Shown: piece after piece, positions 1-6,170 of the stretch
Numbering within the stretch: the first letter of the stretch is position 1
Layout of the letters: the number at the start of each line of letters is the position of its first letter
Origin: Silanimonas sp965368785
GTDB lineage: Bacteria; Pseudomonadota; Gammaproteobacteria; Xanthomonadales; Xanthomonadaceae
DNA: 9,169 nt
Reading direction: 5' to 3'
NCBI GenBank assembly: GCA_965368785.1
Contig: CBDUOG010000072.1
Coordinates: forward strand, 1 to 9,169
Notes under the pieces: generated by a model
The model's input: the letters and a program-made list of their open reading frames with translations, nothing else
Told to the model about the DNA's origin: nothing
The model's database searches: none
Position numbers and translations under genes: made by a program

Positions 1-863
1 TAGATCGACAACTCGACCGCTTCGTTACCCGACACCCGGATAATCGCTTCGCGTTCCTTAAAACCTTGCGATACCGTGGCGATATCGCGCAGGTAGACAG
101 GTACATTGTCGACATTGGCAATAAATAAGTTTCGAATCTGGTCAAGGCTGGAGAATTGATTAACCGTGCGCACCTGATAGCGTTGAGTGCCTTCTTCAAT
201 TCGACCACCGGAGACGTTGATGTTCTCTTGCTGCAGGCGCTGATTGACCGTATTGATGTCCAGGTTTAGCGACGCCAATCGATTTTGATCGATCAGGACT
301 TGAATCTCGTCTTCCAGGCCGCCGGAAACCTTAACCGCTGCCACGCCGGGAACCGGCTCCAGTCGTTTCTTCAGATCTTCTTCCGCGTAACGGCGCAGGC
401 GCAGCAACTGGGCTTGTTGTTCAGTGCCCTCTTCGGCACTCATAACCAAACGCATAATCGGCTCGGTGCTCGGATTAAAGCGCAGCAATACAGGTGGCTT
501 TACATCCAAAGGCAAGCTGAGAATTTCCAGTTTGTCGCGCACATTCAAACTGGCCTGATCCATGTCGGCACCCCAGGCAAATTCGAGTACTACGTCTGAC
601 TGGCCGCTGCGCGAAACGGATTTGAGCTTGCGCAGATTTTTGACGACACCAACGGCTTCCTCTACCGGCTCGGTAATCAGCGTTTCAATTTCGGTCGGCG
701 CGGCACCGGTGTACTCGGTACGAACCGTCAATGTTGGATAACTCAGGTCAGGTAATAAATTGACCTTCAGATAGAAGGCGGAAATCACCCCAAACAACAC
801 GAGCGTGAACGTCGCCATCGCGACGGTTACCCGCCGCTTCGTTGAAAACTCAATTAAGCTCAT
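1..863 (-). CDS. RND efflux pump inner-membrane transporter (HAE1/AcrB-like), partial
   Basis: This is the N-terminal 287 residues of a proton-driven RND permease, the inner-membrane pump of a tripartite efflux system. The frame is open to the left edge, so the C-terminal two thirds or more is missing (HAE1 pumps are normally about 1000-1050 residues). Visible are a short cytoplasmic N-terminus with KRR at 9-11, a first transmembrane helix at about 12-32, and the start of the periplasmic porter domain. The segment NLLPDLSYPTLTV (35-47) followed by EYTGAAPTEIE (50-60) is the hallmark of this family, and LEPVPGVAAVKVSGG (168-182) and the NQRLQQENINVSGG stretch (207-220) match the PN1/PN2 porter subdomains. 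The ATG at 863-861 overlaps the TGA of the upstream adaptor gene as ATGA, which indicates translational coupling. Substrate cannot be told: the substrate-binding and TM4/TM10 proton-relay regions lie largely outside the window. An outer-membrane channel gene is not seen and could lie beyond the edge. Confidence 0.93.
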   Translation of the reverse strand, partial: MSLIEFSTKRRVTVAMATFTLVLFGVISAFYLKVNLLPDLSYPTLTVRTEYTGAAPTEIETLITEPVEEAVGVVKNLRKLKSVSRSGQSDVVLEFAWGADMDQASLNVRDKLEILSLPLDVKPPVLLRFNPSTEPIMRLVMSAEEGTEQQAQLLRLRRYAEEDLKKRLEPVPGVAAVKVSGGLEDEIQVLIDQNRLASLNLDINTVNQRLQQENINVSGGRIEEGTQRYQVRTVNQFSSLDQIRNLFIANVDNVPVYLRDIATVSQGFKEREAIIRVSGNEAVELSI

Positions 864-2032
864 TCTGTGGTCGCCTGGCTAACGGCGTCATCGCCGGATT
901 CACTAACAATCACATCGCCAAGCACCTGTACTGGCGCACCATCGCGGATGGCGACCTTGCCCGCGGTAACCACGCGCTCTCCCGCGGTCACACCGCTGAT
1001 CACTTCAGCGAACTCACCGTTGATATAACCTAGGACAATTTTGCGGCGTTCCGCCTTTGCATCCTTGCCGGCTCCATTAACAACGAACAATGCCTCACTG
1101 CCCTCTTCTTCCAGCAGCGCAACCCGCGGCACCGTTAAAACAGAATCACGCTGTTGATAAATCACCTTCAGACGGCCGAACATGCCCGGACGCAATTCAC
1201 CCTTTTTCGGAGCGAAGGCCGCGACCACACGTACCGTGCCGCTGCCGGCGTCAACCACCGGACTTACCCGATCCACCACGCCGCTGTACATCTTGCCGGG
1301 CAATGCATCCACGACCATTTCAATAGGCAAACCCGTACGCATCGTTGCTGCTTCGCGCTCGGGAACGTTCAGCACCGCCTCCAGGCGCGAAATATCCACA
1401 ATTCGATAGACCGGCGCGTTTAGCTGAATTAAATTTCCCGGCTTAGCCATGCGCTGGGCGATGACGCCGCTGATTGGTGCAGTAATTGTGGTGTGGCTCA
1501 GTTCCAGCCTCGCTAAATCGTAAGCCGCCTTGGCCGAATCTAATTCGTAGCGCAATTGATCATGTGCCTCAACGCTCACCAGCTTGCGCGCGAATAACTC
1601 TTTGGAGCGCTGATAGTTGTTTTCGAGTCGCTTCATGGTCGCTTCGCTGCGTGCCACCTCCAGTCTCGCGCGCTCCGGATCAATCCGTGCCAGCGCCTGA
1701 CCTGCCTTAACCTGGTCACCCTCTTCAACATAAATCTGCAGCAATACACCCGATGTTTTGGCAACCACCTGGGCATCGGCAGGCGCTTCTAAATTGGCTG
1801 TACCGGAATAACTCGCTGCAATCGCGCGCAAAGCGGCAGCGTCGACCTCGACCGGCATCGCCTGAACTTTTTCGTCTTTTTTCGACTTGTCGCCGTTCTC
1901 GGCATCTGCCTGTTCACCCCCGGGGCCTCGGGAAGAGCACGCTGAGACCAGCATGGCTGAAACAAACATCAATATAATCAATGCTTTATAGTTTTTTATG
2001 TTTCTTGTTTGAATATTTGAATGATTATTCAC
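860..2032 (-). CDS. RND efflux periplasmic adaptor (membrane fusion) lipoprotein
   Basis: A 390-residue adaptor subunit that links an RND pump to an outer-membrane channel. The N-terminus has basic residues (R10, K13, K16), a hydrophobic stretch (17-31) and a lipobox VSAC with Cys32, so it is probably a lipoprotein; Ser33 at +2 does not suggest inner-membrane retention. A charged linker (about 36-56) precedes the first lipoyl half-motif (about 86-118, VAKTSGVLLQIYVEEGDQV), a coiled-coil hairpin (about 119-178), the second lipoyl half (TITAPISGVIAQ, 182-193), a beta-barrel domain (about 216-290, ending in ELRPGMFGRL) and a membrane-proximal domain (about 295-375). Length and domain order are typical of HlyD/AcrA adaptors. 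The only start that keeps the signal peptide with a recognised start codon is GTG at 2032; an in-frame TAA lies at 2059-2057, and internal ATG 22 would break the signal. The Shine-Dalgarno sequence is weak (GCGAG). It is the first gene of the operon and overlaps the pump gene. Confidence 0.93.
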   Translation of the reverse strand: MNNHSNIQTRNIKNYKALIILMFVSAMLVSACSSRGPGGEQADAENGDKSKKDEKVQAMPVEVDAAALRAIAASYSGTANLEAPADAQVVAKTSGVLLQIYVEEGDQVKAGQALARIDPERARLEVARSEATMKRLENNYQRSKELFARKLVSVEAHDQLRYELDSAKAAYDLARLELSHTTITAPISGVIAQRMAKPGNLIQLNAPVYRIVDISRLEAVLNVPEREAATMRTGLPIEMVVDALPGKMYSGVVDRVSPVVDAGSGTVRVVAAFAPKKGELRPGMFGRLKVIYQQRDSVLTVPRVALLEEEGSEALFVVNGAGKDAKAERRKIVLGYINGEFAEVISGVTAGERVVTAGKVAIRDGAPVQVLGDVIVSESGDDAVSQATTE

Positions 2033-2162
2033 GGGCGGGGGCTCGCTAAGGGTGTATTAGTTATGTAGCACAGTAGACCTGAAGAGCCAGTTTTCCATGT
2101 GCCGAAAGTCAACCCGCCCAACGGCGGCGACAATTAGCATTCGCGATTCGGTCTAGTGCTGG

Positions 2163-2184
2163 CATCCGCGATGCACAGCATCGC
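2163..2184. repeat. overlapping GCATC/GATGC palindromes (REP-like)
   Basis: GCATC-CGC-GATGC (2163-2174) overlaps a perfect 7-bp inverted repeat GCGATGC-ACA-GCATCGC (2168-2184). The middle GATGC arm can pair with either flanking GCATC, so two mutually exclusive hairpins are possible. It lies between the divergent efflux operon and cytochrome operon. No T-run follows on either strand, so it does not look like an intrinsic terminator. It could be a single copy of a REP-like interspersed repeat or a regulatory structure; the sequence alone does not decide. Confidence 0.5.
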
Positions 2185-2219
2185 ACCCTGCTCACCCTAA
2201 TCTAGGCGTGCTGAAGGGG

Positions 2220-2248
2220 ATGTCGAAATGATCGACAAACGCTATACT
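2220..2248 (+). promoter_or_regulatory. putative promoter with 17-bp dyad upstream of cytochrome genes
   Basis: A good -10-like hexamer TATACT (2243-2248) lies 52 bases before the first cytochrome start codon. Immediately upstream is a perfect inverted repeat TGTCGA-N5-TCGACA (2221-2237) that would cover the -35 position and spacer. The -35 itself is poor (ATGTCG at 2220-2225 with a 17-base spacer), which would suit a promoter needing an activator or controlled by a repressor at the dyad. The dyad does not match the FNR consensus. The transcription start is inferred, not shown. Confidence 0.35.
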
Positions 2249-2300
2249 TGCGCAGCCATTTAAAATCCTCCTGCGCATGCAGTGCCAAACGGAACCATCC

Positions 2301-2624
2301 ATGAAATTTGTGATTCTTCCCATTCTCGCCGCTTTGTGTCTTTCGCTAGCCGCGCCAATTCAAGCTGAAGGTGACGCCAGTCAGGGCAAGTCCTTAGCGT
2401 ATACCTGCACCGGCTGCCATGGCGTACCGGAATACCGGAATGCTTACCCGCAATACAAGGTTCCGAAAATTGCAGGCCAGAAAAAGCAATACTTGATCAA
2501 TGCGCTCAAGGCCTACCGCAATGGTGAACGCAATCATCCGACCATGGGTGCTCAGGCCGGAAGCTTCAGCGACGAAGAAATTGAACATATAGCGACCTAC
2601 ATCAGTCAGCAGCCAGTCGAATAA
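2301..2624 (+). CDS. periplasmic monoheme cytochrome c (c553/c4-half type)
   Basis: A 107-residue secreted class I cytochrome c, probably a small electron carrier in the periplasm. Residues 1-22 form a Sec signal peptide (MKF, hydrophobic core, cleavage after IQA). The heme-attachment motif is C36-T-G-C39-H40, with His40 as one axial ligand; Met82 in HPTMG is the likely second. The region KIAGQKKQYLINALKAYRNGERNHPTM (56-82) is typical of the cytochrome c4/c553 group, and the C-terminal helix DEEIEHIATYIS closes the fold. The frame extends 8 codons upstream to an ATG at 2277, but the start at 2301 gives a clean signal peptide, and GGA at 2291-2293 sits 7 bases before it. A second monoheme cytochrome gene follows after 12 bases. 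Partner oxidase or reductase is not in the window. Confidence 0.93.
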   Translation: MKFVILPILAALCLSLAAPIQAEGDASQGKSLAYTCTGCHGVPEYRNAYPQYKVPKIAGQKKQYLINALKAYRNGERNHPTMGAQAGSFSDEEIEHIATYISQQPVE

Positions 2625-2636
2625 GGATCTGTGATC

Positions 2637-2984
2637 ATGCGTAAAGTTTTTCTAACAATGCTTCTGACCGTTTTTGCTGCTGCTCAAGCCAGCGCCTCGG
2701 TTGGCCCGCCCAAAGGCAACGTTGCAGCCGGTGAGCAAAAAGCCCAGGTCTGTGCTGCCTGTCATCAAAATGCCGGCTCCAGCTCAATTGATGACCATAC
2801 TCCGTTGCTGGCAGGCCAATATGCCGACTATCTGGAAAGATCATTAAACCAATACCGCTCCGGCGCCCGCTCTCACGCGATTATGAACGGTCAGGCTCAA
2901 GGCCTGAGCGACGAAGACATCCAGGATTTGGCTGCTTATTACAGTGTTCAAAAAGGTGGCCCCGCTACTTTAAGCAGCAAGTAG
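2637..2984 (+). CDS. periplasmic monoheme cytochrome c (c553/c4-half type), second gene
   Basis: A 115-residue secreted class I cytochrome c, homologous in layout to the preceding gene. The signal peptide covers about 1-20 (cleavage after ASA). The heme motif is C39-A-A-C42-H43, and Met83 in SHAIMNG is the probable distal ligand. The LLAGQYADYLERSLNQYRSGARSHAIM stretch (57-83) parallels the first cytochrome and the half-domains of diheme cytochrome c4. A GTG at 2631 is also in frame, but AAGGA (2623-2627), which overlaps the stop of the upstream gene, is 9 bases from ATG 2637 and only 3 from the GTG, so 2637 is preferred. Tandem stops TAG TAA occur at 2982-2987. The two genes are very probably co-transcribed and end at the hairpin terminator just downstream. 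Function as an electron-transfer pair is inferred. Confidence 0.93.
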   Translation: MRKVFLTMLLTVFAAAQASASVGPPKGNVAAGEQKAQVCAACHQNAGSSSIDDHTPLLAGQYADYLERSLNQYRSGARSHAIMNGQAQGLSDEDIQDLAAYYSVQKGGPATLSSK

Positions 2985-3005
2985 TAAGCCGGTTTCTATT
3001 ACGCA

Positions 3006-3035
3006 AGAAAGCCCCGTTTCGGGGCTTTTTTATTT
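3006..3035. terminator. intrinsic terminator, probably bidirectional
   Basis: A 6-bp GC-rich stem GCCCCG-TTT-CGGGGC (3011-3025) is followed on the plus strand by TTTTTTATTTT, a classic Rho-independent terminator for the two cytochrome genes. On the minus strand the same stem is followed by TTTCTT, so it may also end the convergent TonB-like gene, whose TAA stop (3032-3030) lies inside the plus-strand T-run. Confidence 0.9.
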
Positions 3036-3947
3036 TGCGGCATCAATTTCATTTAAGTCACTGCAATAACGACTCAAGAGCTCGAGCGCTTCGCTAATTT
3101 TTTGCTCCGACTCCGCATCCTCGAGTAGTTGAGAGAATTCCCGGCATTGCACGCGATGTGTTCGCTCCCATGGTGGCGGTGATGGGCGGTTCTCAACTTT
3201 TCCTAACCCGCTATTGCGCACGATGGCGCAGCCGCCACCCAGGCCAGCAATCGATGCCTGGCAAACCAACCTAAACTTCGAATTCAATGGCACTTCAACT
3301 TTGCCGCTGGTCGCCTCAACCATTTTTCGAATCCACTGATCAAATAATGTGCCCTCCGGATCCCATGCGTGAGCAAACATCGATTCGCGATACTCAATCG
3401 CAGAAGGGCGATCAAAAACCGAATCGGCCGTGTCTAATCCGGGCACACGGTAGTTTGGCGAATCAGCACGCGCAATATCATCCAGCAACTCCTGGCTTAT
3501 GTTTGGACGACCTAAGTCATTGAGTACGGGTTCGCGATCAAAGAGCACTTCATCTATCGGCGCAGAGCTTTCCAGCACGACAGGCCGCTCCGGCAATCTT
3601 CGATTTGGGTTTTGCGGCCTCTCCAGATTGGGACTTATCTGCGACTGAGCCGGCAACACAGGCTCAAGCTCGGCCGGCGCTAACGCAGGGCGCGTAAGAA
3701 TTTCAACAAATACCAACTCCATGGGCTTTGAAGGCGGCTCAGGCTTTGGCTCAGCTTGATGATGAATCAATAAAACAAAGAGTGTCGCGTGCGCCAGCAC
3801 AGAAATAATTAAGGGGATAAATCGCCAATCTAATCCGGCATACGCGGTGCGCCGGATCGGCCTTTGCGGCAACTCCTGCAAAACTTTTGTCCACTGAGCG
3901 AACGCCTGTCGATCAATGTCCTGTTCACTACCGTGTGTGCGCTGCAA
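3030..3947 (-). CDS. single-pass membrane protein of unknown function with TonB-like N-terminus
   Basis: I do not recognise the family. Of 305 residues, 1-42 are cytoplasmic (basic residues at 29-33 and R42 before the membrane). One transmembrane helix (about 43-62) contains S49-V-L-A-H53, matching the SxxxH motif of the TonB membrane helix that engages ExbB/ExbD. A Pro/Glu/Lys-rich linker follows (67-76, then PMELVFVEIL at 75-84, as in TonB proteins), with a further Pro-rich region to about 125. The C-terminal half (about 185-305) does not show the TonB C-terminal pattern; it has DQWIRKMVEATSGKVEVPLN (203-222), a GLGGGC segment (235-240) and four cysteines (229, 240, 268, 295) that could form disulfides in the periplasm. 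The start is TTG at 3947, supported by AAGG (3960-3957) 9 bases upstream and an in-frame stop at 3953-3951; there is no ATG near the N-terminus. It lies 109 bases downstream of nfuA on the same strand, so co-transcription is possible. A role in energy transduction or envelope function is speculative. Confidence 0.8.
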   Translation of the reverse strand: MQRTHGSEQDIDRQAFAQWTKVLQELPQRPIRRTAYAGLDWRFIPLIISVLAHATLFVLLIHHQAEPKPEPPSKPMELVFVEILTRPALAPAELEPVLPAQSQISPNLERPQNPNRRLPERPVVLESSAPIDEVLFDREPVLNDLGRPNISQELLDDIARADSPNYRVPGLDTADSVFDRPSAIEYRESMFAHAWDPEGTLFDQWIRKMVEATSGKVEVPLNSKFRLVCQASIAGLGGGCAIVRNSGLGKVENRPSPPPWERTHRVQCREFSQLLEDAESEQKISEALELLSRYCSDLNEIDAAK

Positions 3948-3960
3948 AAATTATCGCCTT
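3948..3960 (-). promoter_or_regulatory. ribosome binding site deciding a TTG start
   Basis: On the minus strand AAGGCG lies just upstream of TTG at 3947-3945, with AAGG 9 bases from the start codon. An in-frame TAA (3953-3951) directly upstream excludes any longer protein, and the next in-frame start-like codons are TTG at residues 23 and 26, inside the conserved-looking cytoplasmic segment. Confidence 0.6.
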
Positions 3961-4056
3961 CGATTCGCCAGCGCGAAGACTAGACAATCTCAGGCTAAAA
4001 ACCGGTTAAACGAAGTGTTTTTCGAATTATTGTTTAGCTCAAGCTCATAAAAAGAC

Positions 4057-4641
4057 TCAGGCCGGAATGTACGGAGCTTTGCCGGTGCTGTGATCGGTAA
4101 CATCCCGAACCGCCGTGAGCTCCGGGACTTTGGCACGCAGGGTCGTTTCAATGCCCTGCTTCAATGTCACATCAGCCATTCCGCATCCATGACAACCGCC
4201 TCCAAACTTAAGCACCGCAACCATATCGCGGGTCACTTCCACCAGAGCCACATTTCCTCTGTGTGATGCAAGTTGCGGGTTTATTTCAGAATCAATAATC
4301 CAACGTACGCGCTCAACAACGGATGCGTCCTGATCGGGCTCGACCCCTTTAATTTTAGGTGCCCGGATATTCAGTTGACCGCCGGTGCTTTGCTCAACGT
4401 AGTCAATCTCAGCGCTATCTAAATAACGCGCACTCGCCTCGTCGACGTACAGCGAAAAGCCCTCGCAGTCGATTGCCCACTCAGAACCATCCAGATCCGA
4501 TTCATCGGCAAAGCTTAAAGCAACATCCGCGGTTGGAGTACCTGGATTATTTGCGGCAAGCTTGATACCTAAGATATCGCCGCCCTGCGCGGCTAATAGC
4601 CGGCGAAAATGATTTTGCGCGTTTTCAGTAATATGGATCAT
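4057..4641 (-). CDS. nfuA: Fe/S biogenesis protein NfuA
   Basis: A 194-residue carrier of [4Fe-4S] clusters, used to mature or repair iron-sulfur enzymes, especially under oxidative stress or iron limitation. The N-terminal A-type-like degenerate domain (about 1-95) includes NNPGTPTADVALSF and YVDEASARYLDSAEIDYV, closely resembling E. coli NfuA, and lacks the three-Cys A-type motif. The C-terminal Nfu domain (about 105-185) carries VERVRWIIDSEINPQLASHRG and the cluster-binding motif GGGC150-HGC153-GM, followed by DVTLKQGIETTL and PELTAVRDVTDH. Length matches E. coli NfuA (191 residues). The ATG at 4641 has no clear Shine-Dalgarno, but the N-terminus MIHITENAQNHF aligns with the family start, so it is reliable. 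It is divergent from the dehydratase gene, with 57 bases between start codons; TACAAT on the minus strand in that gap could be a -10 box. Confidence 0.96.
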   Translation of the reverse strand: MIHITENAQNHFRRLLAAQGGDILGIKLAANNPGTPTADVALSFADESDLDGSEWAIDCEGFSLYVDEASARYLDSAEIDYVEQSTGGQLNIRAPKIKGVEPDQDASVVERVRWIIDSEINPQLASHRGNVALVEVTRDMVAVLKFGGGCHGCGMADVTLKQGIETTLRAKVPELTAVRDVTDHSTGKAPYIPA

Positions 4642-4698
4642 GGCGCTATTGTACTGCGATACTTCGTCACTACGTCACCCGTAATTCAGGAACTACTC
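4642..4698. promoter_or_regulatory. divergent intergenic region nfuA / pterin dehydratase
   Basis: Both genes must be controlled from these 57 bases or from within the neighbouring coding ends. A TACAAT hexamer reads on the minus strand just upstream of nfuA. A direct repeat CGTCAC occurs at 4665-4670 and 4673-4678, with an 8-base period, and could be a regulator site. AGGA (4688-4691) is the ribosome binding site of the plus-strand gene. No strong -35 box was found for either direction. Confidence 0.3.
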
Positions 4699-5043
4699 AT
4701 GTCTACCCTACTCGAGCTTTCGTCACGCCACTGTCAAGCCCTGAAAGGTGCCCAGCACTTACTCTCAGACCAAGCCATTGCGGCCTATCTGGCCGTCCTG
4801 CCGCAAGACTGGGACGTTAGCGACGATGGCAAGATGCTCAGCAAGACCTTCCGGTTCGAAAACTATTATCAGACCATGTCCTTCGTTAATGCGCTGGCGC
4901 ATATTGCCAACCGCGAAGACCATCACCCGGATTTGTCGGTTCACTACAATCGCGTGGTCGTCAATTTTTCCACCCATGATGTAGGCGGTTTATCAGATAA
5001 CGATTTCATCTGCGCAACAAAATGTCAGGCGCTAGTGGACTGA
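4699..5043 (+). CDS. pterin-4a-carbinolamine dehydratase (PhhB/PCD family)
   Basis: A 114-residue cytosolic enzyme that dehydrates 4a-hydroxytetrahydropterin to quinonoid dihydropterin, recycling the cofactor of aromatic amino acid hydroxylases. The family core is clear: LPQDWDVSDDGKMLSKTFRFENYYQTMSFV (34-63), then the active-site segment E73-D-H75-H76-P-D78, VHYNRVVVNF (81-90) and STHDVGGLS with H93. The frame extends upstream to an ATG at 4609 overlapping nfuA, but the ATG at 4699 has AGGA 7 bases before it and gives a normal family length, so it is preferred. No phenylalanine hydroxylase gene lies next to it, so it is a stand-alone copy; the usual symbol would be phhB, but whether it serves PhhA or another role such as molybdopterin-related chemistry is not known. 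It converges on rluC with 4 bases between stops and no terminator in the gap. Confidence 0.93.
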   Translation: MSTLLELSSRHCQALKGAQHLLSDQAIAAYLAVLPQDWDVSDDGKMLSKTFRFENYYQTMSFVNALAHIANREDHHPDLSVHYNRVVVNFSTHDVGGLSDNDFICATKCQALVD

Positions 5044-5047
5044 GCGT

Positions 5048-6082
5048 TTATTTGTTGAGCCGATCCAGAACCGCATTCAATTCTTCGCTGAGCGGAGCAT
5101 TGATTAAATAAGGAAACTTACCGGCATCCAGATCAAACTCCATGGATGCTGCATGCAAGAACATACGCTTCAGGCCCACGGACTCTGCCAGACGTTTGTT
5201 GGCCTCGCGGTCTCCATATTTTTCGTCGCCGGCGACCGGGTGACCTAAGTGTGCCGCATGCACTCGGATTTGATGCGTGCGGCCGGTCTCGATACGCACT
5301 TCGCAAAAACTGTGGCCGCCGCGACGCTCCAGCACTTTAAAGTGACTGACGGACGGTTTTCCTTCCGGATGCACGCGCACCACGCGCTCGCCGCCCTTGA
5401 GCACAGATCGTTGCAGCGGCGCATTAACCGTCATCACACCATCAGGCACCCGACCGACCAACAGAGCTAAATAGCGCTTAGCCGGACCCTCATCGTCTTC
5501 ACCTGCTCGCATCAGCGCTTGCATCTGCAAAAGCGCTGAGCGCTTTTTAGCCAATACCAGAACGCCCGACGTATCCCGATCCAGCCGGTGAACTAACTCA
5601 AGACTTTGTTCCGGTCTGGCGAAACGCAGCGCCTCGATCACGCCAAAGCTGACCCCACTACCGCCGTGCGCGGCAATACCGGCCGGCTTGTTTATCGCCA
5701 GCAAGCGGTCGTCTTCGAAGCAGATGCTGTCAATTAATCGCTGTTTAAGCGACGCCGGAGCCTCACGCCCCTCGTTTGAATCATCCAGGCGCACCGGTGG
5801 AATGCGAACCTGATCACCAGCACTCAAACGCGTATCGGGCTTTGCCCGCCCCCCGTTGATCCGTACCTGGCCGGAACGGACAATCTTGTAAATAACCGAG
5901 CGGGGGGCGCCTTTAAGCTGGCCCAGCAAAAAATTGTCGAGCCGCTGGCCGTCCCGATCCTCTGGAACACTGACTTGACGCACGCCGCCTGAGCCGGATT
6001 GATTAGTCATGGTTTTGCTGGGTTTTCCTGTTAAACTGGATGTCGCAAGCTGGGTTTTGCCGTTTTCGGCTGCCCGGGTCAT
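5048..6082 (-). CDS. rluC: 23S rRNA pseudouridine synthase RluC
   Basis: An RluA-family enzyme that converts uridines of 23S rRNA (955, 2504 and 2580 in E. coli numbering) to pseudouridine in the cytosol. An N-terminal S4 RNA-binding domain (about 46-97: GQRLDNFLLGQLKGAPRSVI, then VRINGGRAKP and GDQVRIPPVRL) is followed by the catalytic domain, with HGGSGVSFGVIE (139-150) and the active-site motif HRLDRDTSG (165-173), where Asp168 is the catalytic residue. GRTHQIRVH (267-275) and GHPVAGDEKYGDRE (280-293) are the other family motifs. From ATG 6082 the protein has 344 residues, 24 more than from ATG 6010, which would give 320 against 319 in E. coli. Neither start has a convincing Shine-Dalgarno, so 6010 may be the true start. 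The gene is head-to-head with rne, as in E. coli, which supports RluC over the paralogues RluA and RluD. Confidence 0.95.
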   Translation of the reverse strand: MTRAAENGKTQLATSSLTGKPSKTMTNQSGSGGVRQVSVPEDRDGQRLDNFLLGQLKGAPRSVIYKIVRSGQVRINGGRAKPDTRLSAGDQVRIPPVRLDDSNEGREAPASLKQRLIDSICFEDDRLLAINKPAGIAAHGGSGVSFGVIEALRFARPEQSLELVHRLDRDTSGVLVLAKKRSALLQMQALMRAGEDDEGPAKRYLALLVGRVPDGVMTVNAPLQRSVLKGGERVVRVHPEGKPSVSHFKVLERRGGHSFCEVRIETGRTHQIRVHAAHLGHPVAGDEKYGDREANKRLAESVGLKRMFLHAASMEFDLDAGKFPYLINAPLSEELNAVLDRLNK

Positions 6083-6170
6083 TTGACCCGATCACAGACT
6101 CTGTCGAATACGCTGAGCGGCCGCAAGGCCATATCTTAGCGATTTCAACAGCACTGCGGACGGTTTGACG

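Noticed and set aside
285..599. A 104-codon plus-strand open frame
   Set aside because: It is antisense to the RND pump gene, whose family motifs are unmistakable.
2163..2184. Intrinsic terminator for either divergent operon
   Set aside because: It lies between two gene starts rather than after a gene, and there is no T-run on either side.
2277..2300. Upstream ATG extending the first cytochrome by 8 residues
   Set aside because: It would put a polar Cys-containing segment before the signal peptide, and the GGA-preceded ATG at 2301 gives a standard signal sequence.
3030..3947. Naming the protein TonB
   Set aside because: Only the N-terminal anchor and linker resemble TonB; the C-terminal domain is not recognisable as TonB_C.
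4609..4698. Upstream ATG extending the pterin dehydratase by 30 residues
   Set aside because: It would overlap the nfuA start region, has no family support, and the ATG at 4699 has a good AGGA site.
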